Source of the DNA: Glaciecola blandensis | GTDB taxonomy: Bacteria > Pseudomonadota > Gammaproteobacteria > Enterobacterales > Alteromonadaceae | Direction of reading: 5' to 3' | Assembly (NCBI RefSeq): GCF_031846165.1 | Contig: NZ_JAVRIE010000003.1 | Location: 248,001-312,000, forward strand | DNA length: 64,000 nt | Shown here: positions 51,796 through 61,518 of the stretch, piece by piece | Numbering within the stretch: position 1 is the stretch's first letter | Layout of the letters: each line of letters begins with the position of its first letter | Notes under the pieces: generated by a model | The model's database searches: none | What the model was told of the DNA's origin: nothing | Seen by the model: the letters and a program-made list of their open reading frames with translations, nothing else | Program-made: the position numbers and the translations under genes

Positions 51796-53229
51796 ATGAA
51801 GGAAATTCTGATTATCAGCGACAATGAAGTTCGTAAAAATAATCTGAATGTGATACTGACTTTTATGGGTGAGGCTTGCAGTCATAGTGAATATAATCAT
51901 TGTTTAAAAACGATTGAGAGCAAACCTAACTTACTCGCTGTGCTGATAGACGGTGAGGTACCTGAATTAGCCGAAGACGTTATCGAAAAATTTCAATCCA
52001 TTCCATTCGTCAATATTGGTTTTCAACTTAGCGCAGAAACTTCTTTCAAAAATATGATGGGTTCACTATTTGAACCGGTCACCATGCCAGCACTGACTGA
52101 ATTGTTAAACAAGTGCCAAGACTTTCGACGATTAAACACACCATCGCTTGGCTCTACAAGCGGAAAAACCAGACTATTTCGAAGCTTAGTCGGTAATAGC
52201 GATGGTATAAAAGAGGTGCGAGCTCTAATAGAGCAAGTGGCCCCGACCGAAGCCAATGTGCTCATTTTAGGCGAATCAGGCACAGGTAAAGAAGTTATCG
52301 CGCGTAACATTCATTACATGTCGAAAAGGCAAAAAGGCCCATTCATTCCTGTTAATTGCGGCGCGATTCCAGGTGAACTGCTTGAAAGTGAATTGTTTGG
52401 GCATGAGAAAGGTGCATTTACTGGTGCAATAGGGTCTCGAAAAGGTCGTTTTGAACTTGCGGAAGGTGGCACACTTTTCCTTGATGAAATTGGTGATATG
52501 CCGTTGCAGATGCAGGTAAAATTACTTCGTGTTTTGCAAGAAAGAATTTTTGAGCGCGTCGGTGGCACAAAGACAATGAAGTGCGATGTACGTATTGTCG
52601 CAGCAACTCACCGTCACCTTGAAACTATGATTAACGACGGAAAGTTTAGGGAAGATTTGTACTACCGCTTAAACGTATTCCCAATAGAAAGTCCAGCGCT
52701 ACGTGAACGAGGCCAGGACATTCCTTTGCTTTTACAAGAGTTGGCCCATCGCTTAGAAAATGACAATGAAAATATTGTACGTTTTAACGATGAAGCACTG
52801 CGCTCATTAATGGCACATCAGTGGCCAGGTAACGTACGTGAGCTATCGAATTTAGTTGAGCGTCTCGCTATTTTGTATCCTACAAAAGTAGTGGGCGTGA
52901 ATGATCTTCCTGTTAAATACCAGTACGGCGATATTCCAAAACCTGTCAGCTCTTTGAGTGAAGAACAGCAGGAAAGAGAAGCCTTGAACGAACTGTTCGT
53001 ATCGCAACAGGATCCAGAAGGCGAGTTGTCGCAAAGTGGCATGTTGAGCACTGCGTTACCTTCTGACGGGGTGAATTTGAAAGAGTATCTCTCTGACTTA
53101 GAGATCAACTTGATCACACAAGCACTAGAACAGCAAGATTGGGTAGTTGCAAGAGCTGCTGATCAACTAGGAATGCGCAGAACCACGCTGGTCGAAAAAA
53201 TGCGGAAATATGAAATTAGCCGCCAATAA
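51796..53229 (+). CDS. flrA: Sigma54-dependent flagellar master regulator FlrA/FleQ
   Basis: FlrA is the top activator of polar flagellar genes. The 477-residue protein has an N-terminal FleQ-type domain related to receivers (about 1-115) without a clear phosphoacceptor signature. It then has a sigma54-activating AAA+ domain with Walker A 'GESGTGKE', the sigma54 loop 'GAFTGA' and 'LFLDEIGDMPLQMQVKLLRVLQERIFERVGG'. A Fis-type HTH ends it: 'DWVVARAADQLGMRRTTLVEKMRKYEI'. The FlrA/FleQ AAA+ family binds c-di-GMP in some species. It is flanked by terminators on both sides and so is monocistronic. Confidence 0.94.
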   Translation: MKEILIISDNEVRKNNLNVILTFMGEACSHSEYNHCLKTIESKPNLLAVLIDGEVPELAEDVIEKFQSIPFVNIGFQLSAETSFKNMMGSLFEPVTMPALTELLNKCQDFRRLNTPSLGSTSGKTRLFRSLVGNSDGIKEVRALIEQVAPTEANVLILGESGTGKEVIARNIHYMSKRQKGPFIPVNCGAIPGELLESELFGHEKGAFTGAIGSRKGRFELAEGGTLFLDEIGDMPLQMQVKLLRVLQERIFERVGGTKTMKCDVRIVAATHRHLETMINDGKFREDLYYRLNVFPIESPALRERGQDIPLLLQELAHRLENDNENIVRFNDEALRSLMAHQWPGNVRELSNLVERLAILYPTKVVGVNDLPVKYQYGDIPKPVSSLSEEQQEREALNELFVSQQDPEGELSQSGMLSTALPSDGVNLKEYLSDLEINLITQALEQQDWVVARAADQLGMRRTTLVEKMRKYEISRQ

Positions 53230-53251
53230 GCGGTGTTAAAAAATAAATAAT

Positions 53252-53297
53252 AAAAAGCCTTTGTCATTTTCTTGACGTTCAAAAAGGCTTTTTTTTT
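53252..53297 (+). terminator. Intrinsic terminator after flrA
   Basis: AAAAAGCCTTT (53252-53262) pairs with AAAGGCTTTTT (53283-53293), followed by T residues. It separates flrA from the sigma54 promoter of flrBC. Confidence 0.88.
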
Positions 53298-53341
53298 GGC
53301 TTGAAAATCAATAAAAACTAACAAAATCAATTGATTAAAAT

Positions 53342-53359
53342 TTGGCATGGCTCATGCAT
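53342..53359 (+). promoter_or_regulatory. Sigma54 promoter of flrBC
   Basis: TTGGCAT-GGCTC-ATGCA has GG at 53344-53345 and GC at 53356-53357, ten bases apart. It is the expected FlrA-dependent class II promoter. Confidence 0.87.
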
Positions 53360-53397
53360 TATCTCGGCATAACCGTAGTTGAGGTAAGAAAAGTATT

Positions 53398-54636
53398 ATG
53401 TCGCAATTTAATCAGAGTTTTTTTGTCATTGAACCACAAAATCCATTTTCCGTTGGTATGAATGATAGTACCGTGTTTCAGCCTGTCAGCCTTGAAAAGC
53501 CAAGCTCGCTAATTAGAGTAGGCACGCAAGCGCGCGTTGAAGTAAAGGAACATGATGAGAAAGACTCTGTAGAAGAGTTGCAGAATAAAGCAAAACGTCT
53601 TAACCACTTATTAGAAGTTATGCCTGCTGGCGTCATCGTGCTAGACCAGTTTGGACGAATTAAGCAAGCCAATCAGCAAGCTGTTGAACTGTTGGGTGAG
53701 CCCTTAGAGAAAGAGTTGTGGCGAGAGATTATACATCGCTCGTTTAAGCCACAAGCGGATGATGGTCATGAGGTTTCGTTGCGAGACGGCCGAAAAGTAA
53801 AATTATCAATTACGCCTTTGGTTGAAGAGAAGGGGCAACTGATTGTGATTACTGATTTAACTGAAACGCGCGAACTACAAAGCCGCATCAGTCACTTACA
53901 ACGACTTTCATCGCTCGGAAAAATGGTAGCCTCACTTGCACATCAAGTGCGTACGCCATTATCTTCTGCCATGCTATATGCAGCCAATTTACGCTCACTC
54001 AATCTAAATAACGATATGGCTGACCGTTTCACCACCAACTTGCAGAACCGGTTGAAAGACCTAGAAAGCCAAGTGAATGACATGCTTCTATTTGCGAAAA
54101 GCGGCGAGCAACAAATCGTAGCGCCACTTACCTTGTATCAAGTCATGGTGAATAGCGTTGAAGCGGTAGATGCCCTGCTTGGCACTAAATCAATCCACCT
54201 CAAATTGGATGATAAACCACTAGATGCTGAATTGATGGGGAATGAAACTGCATTAACTGGCGCTATCAGTAATCTACTGCACAATGCCATTCAAGTATCT
54301 AAAGAGGGTGATGTAATCCATGTGAACTGTGATGTAGTTAATGAAGACGACGTAAACTACATTCGCATTAAGGTTAAAGATCAAGGTTGTGGTTTATCTA
54401 GTGAGCAGATCGATAGAATATTCGAACCGTTCTTTACAACAAAATCTCAAGGCACAGGCCTTGGACTAGCGGTGGTGAAATCTGTGGCAAAGTCTCACAA
54501 AGGTTTTATCAGAGCTGAAAATAATCAACACAAAGGCGCTTGTTTTACCCTCATGCTTCCTTGTTTAAGCAGTGCGAGCAAAGCCGTAACAATCACCCCT
54601 CAAACCAAGAAAATTGAATATGGAGCCGCGATATGA
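53398..54636 (+). CDS. flrB: Flagellar sensor kinase FlrB
   Basis: FlrB phosphorylates FlrC. The 412-residue cytoplasmic protein has no membrane segment. A PAS-like domain ('LLEVMPAGVIVLDQFGRIKQANQQAVELLGEPL', about 72-105) precedes the HisKA box 'SLAHQVRTPLSSAMLYAANLRS' with phosphorylatable His182. The ATPase domain follows with N-box 'NLLHNAIQVS', G1 'DQGCGLS' and G2 'GTGLGLAVVKS'. It overlaps flrC by four bases and lies behind a sigma54 promoter. Confidence 0.94.
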   Translation: MSQFNQSFFVIEPQNPFSVGMNDSTVFQPVSLEKPSSLIRVGTQARVEVKEHDEKDSVEELQNKAKRLNHLLEVMPAGVIVLDQFGRIKQANQQAVELLGEPLEKELWREIIHRSFKPQADDGHEVSLRDGRKVKLSITPLVEEKGQLIVITDLTETRELQSRISHLQRLSSLGKMVASLAHQVRTPLSSAMLYAANLRSLNLNNDMADRFTTNLQNRLKDLESQVNDMLLFAKSGEQQIVAPLTLYQVMVNSVEAVDALLGTKSIHLKLDDKPLDAELMGNETALTGAISNLLHNAIQVSKEGDVIHVNCDVVNEDDVNYIRIKVKDQGCGLSSEQIDRIFEPFFTTKSQGTGLGLAVVKSVAKSHKGFIRAENNQHKGACFTLMLPCLSSASKAVTITPQTKKIEYGAAI

Positions 54637-56000
54637 GTAAAACCAAAATTCTCATTGTTGAAGACGACCATGGCTTGAGAGAAGCCCTAGTTGATACACT
54701 CATGCTTGGAGGTTATCAGGTCACACCGGTTGATTCAGCTGAAAATGCGATGGTCAAACTGGGCAGTGCGTCGTTTGATTTGGTGGTGAGCGATATTCAG
54801 ATGGGTGGCATGAGCGGCCTGTCGTTGTTAAAGAGTGTGAAAGCAAAATACCCTAAATTACCCATGTTGTTGATGACTGCATTTGCAAATATTGACGATG
54901 CAATTCAGGCAATGCGCGATGGTGCAACCGATTACTTATCGAAACCATTCGCTCCTGAAGTATTATTGAACTTAGTTGGGCGTTATGCGCCGGCACAGAA
55001 AGTTGAATCCACAACACCGATTGTGGCAGATCCATCAAGTATTCGTATGCTAGAGCTGGCGCGCAAAGTCGCCAAATCCGATGCCACTGTGATGGTGCTA
55101 GGACCAAGTGGTTCAGGTAAAGAAGTGTTATCGCGCTACATCCATGATCAAAGTCGTCGTAATTCATCTCCATTTGTTGCCATCAATTGTGCTGCAATTC
55201 CAGAAAACATGCTAGAAGCCACGCTGTTTGGCTATGAAAAAGGTGCGTTTACAGGTGCGGTTCAAGCTTGTCCTGGTAAGTTCGAACAGGCGCAAGAAGG
55301 CACCTTGTTGTTAGATGAAATTACTGAGATGGACTTAGCTTTACAAGCTAAATTACTGCGAGTTCTACAAGAGCGCGAAGTTGAGCGCTTAGGCGGTAGA
55401 AAAACGATTTCCTTAAATGTGAGAGTAATAGCGACGAGTAATCGCGATCTAAAACTTGCAGTAGATGAAGGGAAGTTTAGAGAAGATTTATACTATCGAT
55501 TGAATGTGTTCCCTATCACTTGGCAGCCACTCAGTCAGCGTATTGGCGATATCATCCCATTGGCGAAACATATGATTCAGCGTCATGCTTCTGCGCAAGG
55601 CATCGTGGTGCCCGATATTACTATGGCGGCCCAACATAAGCTGATGCAGCATACGTGGCCGGGCAATGTTCGTGAGCTAGAAAACGTTATTCAACGCGCA
55701 TTAATTTTGTCTGAAGAGGGCAATATAGATAGCGACGACTTGATGATTGAAGCGACGAACAACGTAGAACGTACCACAAGTACACATTTTAATGCTGAGA
55801 CTGAAGAAAATACCGACGCTGTCGATAACAATTTATTAGGGTCAGAACTTCGATATCAAGAACATCAGATCATTCTGGACGCTTTACAAGCTTTTAATGG
55901 CAAGCGTAAAGACGTTGCAGAGAAGTTGGGTATAAGCCCAAGAACGTTGCGCTATAAGTTAGCAAGAATGCGTGATTCTGGTATTGAGGTTCCGAACTAA
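54633..56000 (+). CDS. flrC: Sigma54 flagellar response regulator FlrC
   Basis: FlrC activates class III sigma54 flagellar promoters after phosphorylation by FlrB. The 455-residue protein has a receiver domain ('ILIVEDDHGLREAL', phosphoacceptor Asp in 'LVVSDIQMGGMSG' at about residue 54, Thr/Lys 'LLMTAFA…YLSKPF'). Next comes an AAA+ domain with Walker A 'GPSGSGKE', 'GAFTGA' and 'LLLDEITEMDLALQAKLLRVLQEREVERLGG', then a Fis-type HTH 'RKDVAEKLGISPRTLRYKLARMRDSG'. It is likely the activator of the flgB, flgF, fliE and phosphonate-operon promoters in this window. Confidence 0.95.
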   Translation: MSKTKILIVEDDHGLREALVDTLMLGGYQVTPVDSAENAMVKLGSASFDLVVSDIQMGGMSGLSLLKSVKAKYPKLPMLLMTAFANIDDAIQAMRDGATDYLSKPFAPEVLLNLVGRYAPAQKVESTTPIVADPSSIRMLELARKVAKSDATVMVLGPSGSGKEVLSRYIHDQSRRNSSPFVAINCAAIPENMLEATLFGYEKGAFTGAVQACPGKFEQAQEGTLLLDEITEMDLALQAKLLRVLQEREVERLGGRKTISLNVRVIATSNRDLKLAVDEGKFREDLYYRLNVFPITWQPLSQRIGDIIPLAKHMIQRHASAQGIVVPDITMAAQHKLMQHTWPGNVRELENVIQRALILSEEGNIDSDDLMIEATNNVERTTSTHFNAETEENTDAVDNNLLGSELRYQEHQIILDALQAFNGKRKDVAEKLGISPRTLRYKLARMRDSGIEVPN

Positions 56001-56067
56001 GTCTATTTTTAAGTACGATTTCCCAATGCTTGTTTGTAAGCAGTAAAGACAGGATGTCATCCCTATT

Positions 56068-56097
56068 ATGCCGCTAGCCTTTAGCGGCATTTTTTTG
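56068..56097 (+). terminator. Intrinsic terminator after flrC
   Basis: ATGCCGCTA-GCCT-TTAGCGGCAT followed by T residues forms a strong hairpin about 70 bp after the flrC stop. Confidence 0.88.
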
Positions 56098-56168
56098 TCA
56101 CTCACTTTCTTATCCCAAATATATCACTAAAGCCTTGCCTGTATTGCGCTACAAGCTAGTTCATGAAG

Positions 56169-56186
56169 TTGGCACTGTTATTGCAA
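56169..56186 (+). promoter_or_regulatory. Sigma54 promoter of fliE operon
   Basis: TTGGCAC-TGTTA-TTGCA has GG at 56171-56172 and GC at 56183-56184, ten bases apart. It lies about 60 bp upstream of fliE and should drive fliEFGHIJ. Confidence 0.88.
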
Positions 56187-56247
56187 AATCCACATCAATC
56201 GTCGGTATTAGGCCGCAGAAATTCAAAATAATGACACAAGAGGCATT

Positions 56248-56589
56248 GTGATGGACATTAAAGCAAACTCAATTTATCAGGAAATGCAGGCAATGATGGG
56301 TGATATCAAACCTATTCAGTCACCTATTCAATCTGGTATGCCAGCGGGCTTGGGAAATACTTCAGGTGCGCAATTCTCAGATATGTTGAGTCAAGCAGTA
56401 AACAATGTGAACGATATGCAGGCGACCTCTCGTGAAATGCAAAAGTCATTTGATATGGGCAACCCCGACCTCAGTCTAGCTGATGTCATGATTGCCAAAG
56501 AAAAGGCGGGTATTGCTTTTGAAGCAACCATGCAAGTACGTAACAAAGTACTTGAAGCCTACAAAACTATTATGAATATGCCGGTTTAA
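56248..56589 (+). CDS. fliE: Hook-basal body complex protein FliE
   Basis: FliE links the MS ring to the rod. The 113-residue protein has the conserved C-terminal block 'QFSDMLSQAVNNVNDMQATSREMQKSFDMGNPDLSLADVMIAKEKAGIAFEATMQVRNKVLEAYKTIMNMPV'. The N-terminus starts at ATG 56248 (MMDIKANSIYQEMQAM) or at the next codon. It is first in the operon and 11 bp from fliF. Nothing is unusual. Confidence 0.95.
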   Translation: MMDIKANSIYQEMQAMMGDIKPIQSPIQSGMPAGLGNTSGAQFSDMLSQAVNNVNDMQATSREMQKSFDMGNPDLSLADVMIAKEKAGIAFEATMQVRNKVLEAYKTIMNMPV

Positions 56590-56600
56590 GGAACTAAGTC

Positions 56601-58295
56601 GTGGCTGAAGCAGCAAGTACAGAACTCGCACTATCCGATAATCTTGATAACGGAGATGATGCAGTAGAGTCAAAACCCAGTTTGGTAGACCAGTTGGGTA
56701 CTACTGAGATGGTTAGACAAATTACCTTGGTTGTTACCTTAGTGATTTGTATCGCCATCGCCTTTTTCGTGTTTTTGTGGTCAAAAGAGCCGACTTACCG
56801 TCCTTTGGCTCAAATGCCTACTCAAGAGCTGATTGAAACGCTTGATTATCTCGACCAAAACGAAATTCAGTACAAGCTAGAAGGCAATACAGTTTATGTC
56901 GTTGAGTCACAATTTAAAGATGTGAAGTTCGGCATGGCGCGCAACGGTATTAGTAATGAAGCGTCCCAAGGCACTGATATTATCATGCAAGATATGGGCT
57001 TTGGTGTGAGTCAGCGCGTTGAAATGGAGCGTTTGAAGCATGCTCGCGAACAACAGATTGCACGTACAATTGAAGACATGAATGGTATCGGTAGAGCCAG
57101 AGTGTTGCTTGCTTTACCCAAAGAGAACGTGTTTGCCCGCAGAGAGAAAAAGGCAAGCGCAACGGTTGTGGTAACCGCTCGCCGTGGCAATGTGATTTCG
57201 GGAGAAGAAGTTGACTCTATTGTTGATATTGTGGCCAGCGCTGTGCAAGGCATGGAGCCTAGTAGAGTCACCGTCACCGATAACAATGGGCGTTTATTGA
57301 ATTCGGGATCACAAGATGCAGGTGCATCGGCTGCCAGAAAAGAATATGAGTTAGAGAAAAAACGTGAATCAGAATACATGGAAAAGATAGATTCTATTCT
57401 GATCCCTGTATTAGGTTTGGGTAATTATACAGCACAAGCCGACGTTACCATGGACTTTACTGCGACTGAGCAAACTCAACGTCGCTATAATCCAGACTTG
57501 CCGGCTGTGCGCAGCGAAATGATTTCAGAACAAAACAATGTTGGCAACGTAATTGCGGGCATTCCCGGGGCTCTCTCGAATCAACCGCCATTAGATGCCA
57601 ACATCCCAGAAAATGCGGGTGGTGGTGCTAACGGTGCTCCTGTCCCAGGAAGTAACAGTAAAGAATCAACCCGTAACTACGAATTAGATACAACGATCAG
57701 CCACACTAAAAAGCAAAGCGGTGTAATTCGTCGCCTTAGTGTTTCTGTGGCTGTGGACTATACTTCAGCTACAGCTGAGGATGGTACCGTATCAATGACA
57801 CCTAAAAGCCAAGAGGAACTGTTAAATATTCGTCGCTTGTTGCAAGGCGGTATTGGTTTTGATGTGACTCGCGGAGACTCTTTAGAGGTGGTTAGCATTC
57901 CATTCAATCGAATTGATTTGGGTGCGATTGAAGAAAAGCCACTGTGGGAACAAGAGCGCTTTATGCCAATCTTAAAGTTAGTATTGGGTGCCTTAGTCAT
58001 TATTGTTCTCATCTTCTTTGTGGTTCGCCCAATGTTGATGAAACTTATCTTCCCAGAGAATAATATTGCTGATGACGAATTTGATGAATCTGATCTAGAC
58101 TTAGGTGATGATCCTATCGCGATGCTAAGCGATGAATTCGACGAAACACAAGTCGGTTTTGCTGCAGATGGTTCATTGATGCTGCCAAACCTGCGTAAAG
58201 ATGAAGATGTACTGAAAGCAGTACGAGCCTTAGTTGCGAACGAGCCTGAATTATCAGCGCAAGTAGTGCGCGGTTGGTTGTTACAAGACGAATAA
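56601..58295 (+). CDS. fliF: Flagellar MS-ring protein FliF
   Basis: FliF forms the inner-membrane MS ring on which the motor and export gate assemble. The 564-residue protein (GTG start) has the N-terminal membrane helix 'ITLVVTLVICIAIAFFVFLW' and the periplasmic ring-building domains ('GMARNGISNEASQGTDIIMQDMGFGVSQRVEMERLKHAREQQIARTIEDMNGIGRARVLLALPKENVFARREKKASATVVV'). A second membrane helix 'LKLVLGALVIIVLIFFVVRPML' follows. The cytoplasmic tail 'ADEDV…LVANEPELSAQVVRGWLLQDE'-like end binds FliG. The length is normal. Confidence 0.96.
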   Translation: MAEAASTELALSDNLDNGDDAVESKPSLVDQLGTTEMVRQITLVVTLVICIAIAFFVFLWSKEPTYRPLAQMPTQELIETLDYLDQNEIQYKLEGNTVYVVESQFKDVKFGMARNGISNEASQGTDIIMQDMGFGVSQRVEMERLKHAREQQIARTIEDMNGIGRARVLLALPKENVFARREKKASATVVVTARRGNVISGEEVDSIVDIVASAVQGMEPSRVTVTDNNGRLLNSGSQDAGASAARKEYELEKKRESEYMEKIDSILIPVLGLGNYTAQADVTMDFTATEQTQRRYNPDLPAVRSEMISEQNNVGNVIAGIPGALSNQPPLDANIPENAGGGANGAPVPGSNSKESTRNYELDTTISHTKKQSGVIRRLSVSVAVDYTSATAEDGTVSMTPKSQEELLNIRRLLQGGIGFDVTRGDSLEVVSIPFNRIDLGAIEEKPLWEQERFMPILKLVLGALVIIVLIFFVVRPMLMKLIFPENNIADDEFDESDLDLGDDPIAMLSDEFDETQVGFAADGSLMLPNLRKDEDVLKAVRALVANEPELSAQVVRGWLLQDE

Positions 58296-58307
58296 GGAAT
58301 AGAAAAG

Positions 58308-59348
58308 ATGGCTGATGATCAAATTGAAGAAGAAAAACCGCTCTACGACGTCAACAAATTAGACGGCGTTGAAAAAGCATCCATTCTATTGTTAAGTTTA
58401 TCTGAAGAAGATGCTGCCCAAATTTTAAAGTTCATGGAACCCAAGCAGGTCCAAGTACTCGGTGCAGCAATGGCAGCGATGGACGATATGACGCAGGACA
58501 AGATTACTGCAGTGCATACGCACTTTATTGATGAAATTCAGAATTACTCGACTATTGGCTTCAAGAGCCAAGACTTCGTAAAACGTGCATTGATTTCCGC
58601 ACTAGGCGAAGATAAGGCCGCGCATCTACTTGATCAAATTATGACAGGTAGCGGAGCGAAAGGCCTTGAGTCTCTAAAATGGATGGACTCGAAACAAGTC
58701 GCTACGATCATCCGAAATGAGCATCCTCAAATTCAAACAATCGTGATGTCATATTTAGAGCCTGAACAGTCAGCCGAGATATTAGCGCAGTTCCCTGAGA
58801 AAGTACGTTTAGACCTATTAATGCGTGTTGCCAACTTGGAAGAAGTACAACCGGCGGCACTACAAGAGTTGAATGAGATCATGGAAAAACAATTTGCCGG
58901 TCAAGCCGGTGCACAAGCAGCCAAAATGGGCGGCTTGAAGTCAGCTGCAAATATTATGAACTACCTCGATACCAACATTGAAGGTCAGTTGATGGATGCG
59001 ATTAGAGAGCAGGACGAAGAAATGAGTCAGCAGATTCAAGATCTGATGTTCGTGTTCGACAACCTCATTGATGTTGATGACCGCGGTATTCAGGCTATCT
59101 TGCGTGAAACACAGCAAGAAAGCTTAATGAAAGCAATCAAAGGCGCTGATGAAGAGTTACGTAACAAAATTACTGGCAACATGTCTAAACGAGCCGCTGA
59201 GATGCTTTTGGATGATCTTGAAGCCATGGGTCCTGTTCGCCTGAGTGAAGTCGAAACAGCTCAAAAAGAAATTCTCTCCATTGCACGACGCTTAGCTGAT
59301 GCTGGTGAAGTGATGCTCGGTGGTGGCGGTGGTGAAGAGTTCGTTTAA
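58308..59348 (+). CDS. fliG: Flagellar motor switch protein FliG
   Basis: FliG is the rotor switch component that contacts the stator. The 346-residue protein has the three-domain FliG pattern: 'LDGVEKASILLLSLSEEDAAQILKFMEPKQVQVLGAAMAAM' (N domain), 'EHPQIQTIVMSYLEPEQSAEILAQFPEKVRLDLLMRVANLEEVQPAALQELNEIME' (EHPQ middle domain) and a C domain. The C domain 'IQDLMFVFDNLIDVDDRGIQAILRE…AMGPVRLSEVETAQKEILSIARRLADAGEVML' carries the torque residues. It overlaps fliH by one base. Confidence 0.97.
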   Translation: MADDQIEEEKPLYDVNKLDGVEKASILLLSLSEEDAAQILKFMEPKQVQVLGAAMAAMDDMTQDKITAVHTHFIDEIQNYSTIGFKSQDFVKRALISALGEDKAAHLLDQIMTGSGAKGLESLKWMDSKQVATIIRNEHPQIQTIVMSYLEPEQSAEILAQFPEKVRLDLLMRVANLEEVQPAALQELNEIMEKQFAGQAGAQAAKMGGLKSAANIMNYLDTNIEGQLMDAIREQDEEMSQQIQDLMFVFDNLIDVDDRGIQAILRETQQESLMKAIKGADEELRNKITGNMSKRAAEMLLDDLEAMGPVRLSEVETAQKEILSIARRLADAGEVMLGGGGGEEFV

Positions 59349-60163
59349 TGACTATTTCTAGTAGTAAAGGGAGCACTCAATCCTATCGACCTTTGAGTCA
59401 AGCAATGCAAGACGATGCACAAGCCTGGGATTTACCTACGGTTGATCCCAGAGTTAAAAGCACAGAAACAAATGCTTTAAATCGAAGCCGCGAATGGAAA
59501 TATGAACCGCCAGAAATTGAAGAAGAAGTAAAACCCTTAACCGCCCAAGATATTGAAGCTATTCGTCAATCTGCCTATGAAGAGGGTTTAGCCTCAGGTA
59601 AAGAAGAAGGCTATGAAGCCGGTTTTACTGAAGGTAAGGAAGCGGGTTTCGAAGCCGGTATGAGTGAGGGCAAAGAACAAGGCCTTGCACAAGGAATGGA
59701 GTCGGGACAACAACAAATTGACGAACTGGCTCGCAGCTGGCAAAACATCATAGAGCAAGCTGCCAAACCTTTGGCGCAGGTGAACTTAGACCTAGAACAA
59801 GAGCTAGTGATTTTAGCCTCAAAGCTAGCAAAAGCGGTAATTGGTGTTGAAGTCCAAACCCAGAATGACGTGTTACTGGCAGCAATTAGCGAAGGTATAA
59901 AAGTACTTCCCATTCAAGAAAGCCAATATCAATTCCAAATGAATCCTATCGATTTAGCAATGGTGAAAGGGCATTTTGGTGAACAAACAATTCAAGACAA
60001 TCATTGGCAACTGATTGAAAACCCGAGCATGGAGCGCGGTGGTTGTGAAATTACTACGGTGAATAACGCCGTTGATATGTCCATTGAACGTCGCAGTAAA
60101 GAAGTATTCAATCAATTTTTATCTGCACAGGGAGTGAATCATGACCCTCGCAATGCTGGATAA
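59348..60163 (+). CDS. fliH: Flagellar export ATPase regulator FliH
   Basis: FliH binds and regulates the export ATPase FliI. The 271-residue protein has a run of GxxxG-type repeats about residues 80-120 (EGLASGKEEGYEAGFTEGK… and onward). This is the hallmark of FliH, forming a long thin helical stretch. A FliI-binding C-terminal domain follows. The stop lies 22 bases inside the fliI gene. The N-terminus is variable, as in other FliH proteins. Confidence 0.93.
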   Translation: MTISSSKGSTQSYRPLSQAMQDDAQAWDLPTVDPRVKSTETNALNRSREWKYEPPEIEEEVKPLTAQDIEAIRQSAYEEGLASGKEEGYEAGFTEGKEAGFEAGMSEGKEQGLAQGMESGQQQIDELARSWQNIIEQAAKPLAQVNLDLEQELVILASKLAKAVIGVEVQTQNDVLLAAISEGIKVLPIQESQYQFQMNPIDLAMVKGHFGEQTIQDNHWQLIENPSMERGGCEITTVNNAVDMSIERRSKEVFNQFLSAQGVNHDPRNAG

Positions 60164-61511
60164 AATAAAACAATTACAAGAACAAGTCCCAACGCCAACA
60201 CCTATTTCTTCTGGGAAGTTAGTGCGTGGTGTAGGGCTAACATTAGAAGCGGTAGGGTGCCAAGTTCCCGTCGGTGGTCGTTGCCTAGTGCAAACTAGCG
60301 CAGGTGAGATTGAAGCCGAGGTTGTTGGTTTTTCTGGTGACATTACCTACTTAATGCCGAGTGAATCCGTTAAAGGGATCGTACCAGGATCTCGTGTAAA
60401 ACCCTTATCAAAAGACAGTGGTTTGCCTGTGGGGGACTCATTATTAGGTCGTGTTATCGATGCCAATGGTGAGCCATTAGATGGAAAAGGACCCTTAGGT
60501 TGTGATGCGAGCGCATCATTGACGCCCCCCCCGATTAATCCTCTTGTACGCAAACCAGTAAAAGAGCCACTTGATGTTGGTGTAAGAGCCATTAATACCG
60601 TATTGACTGTCGGAAAAGGACAACGAATGGGTTTGTTCGCAGGCAGCGGTGTGGGTAAAAGTGTGCTTATGGGTATGATGACTCGAGGTACAAGTGCTGA
60701 TGTTGTTGTAGTGGGTTTGATAGGTGAACGTGGTCGAGAAGTAAAAGAATTCATTCAAGACATTTTGAGCGAAGAAGACCGTGAAAAAGCGGTCGTAATA
60801 GCAGCACCTGCAGATACTTCACCGCTCATGCGTTTAAAAGGGTGCGAAGCTGCAGTCACTGTTGCTGAGTACTTCCGTGATCAAGGCAAGAATGTATTAT
60901 TGCTCATTGATTCCTTAACACGTTATGCAATGGCACAGCGAGAAATTGCTTTGGCTGTTGGTGAACCGCCAGCAACGAAAGGATATCCACCATCCGTCTT
61001 TGCTAAATTACCCGCACTAGTTGAACGGGCAGGGAATGGCACTGAGTTGCAAGGTTCTATCACTGCGTTTTACACGGTACTAACAGAAGGCGATGACCTA
61101 CAGGATCCGATTGCTGATTCTGCCCGGGCGATTCTGGACGGACACGTTGTATTGTCGCGTAAATTAGCTGAGTCAGGGCACTATCCAGCTATTGATATAG
61201 AAGCGTCGATTAGTCGTGTAATGCCTCAAGTTGTTGATGAAGAGCATGTGCTTCAGGCACGCAATATCAAGCAGGTTTATTCCACCTATCAACAAAACAA
61301 AGATTTAATCAGCATCGGTGCATACGCAAGAGGGTCAGACAACCGTATTGATTTATCAATTGCGGCCGAACCTGCAATCAACGCTTTTTTACAACAATCG
61401 ATGGGACAAGTCATCCCTTTCCAAGATTGCATCGAATCAATGGCGACCTTGAGTCAAGGTTTGAACGCAGCATCTGCGCATGGGCAACAAGCCCAGCAAA
61501 ATCAGCGGTAG
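60141..61511 (+). CDS. fliI: Flagellum-specific export ATPase FliI
   Basis: FliI powers type III export of flagellar subunits. The 456-residue protein has Walker A 'GLFAGSGVGKSVLMGMM', 'GLIGERGREVKEFI' and Walker B-type 'NVLLLIDSLTRYAMAQREIALAVGEPPATKGYPPSVFAKLPALVERAGN'. It aligns with F1-ATPase beta-like FliI along its length. Its start overlaps fliH, consistent with coupled expression. FliJ follows 7 bp later. Confidence 0.96.
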   Translation: MTLAMLDKIKQLQEQVPTPTPISSGKLVRGVGLTLEAVGCQVPVGGRCLVQTSAGEIEAEVVGFSGDITYLMPSESVKGIVPGSRVKPLSKDSGLPVGDSLLGRVIDANGEPLDGKGPLGCDASASLTPPPINPLVRKPVKEPLDVGVRAINTVLTVGKGQRMGLFAGSGVGKSVLMGMMTRGTSADVVVVGLIGERGREVKEFIQDILSEEDREKAVVIAAPADTSPLMRLKGCEAAVTVAEYFRDQGKNVLLLIDSLTRYAMAQREIALAVGEPPATKGYPPSVFAKLPALVERAGNGTELQGSITAFYTVLTEGDDLQDPIADSARAILDGHVVLSRKLAESGHYPAIDIEASISRVMPQVVDEEHVLQARNIKQVYSTYQQNKDLISIGAYARGSDNRIDLSIAAEPAINAFLQQSMGQVIPFQDCIESMATLSQGLNAASAHGQQAQQNQR

Positions 61512-61518
61512 GTGATGT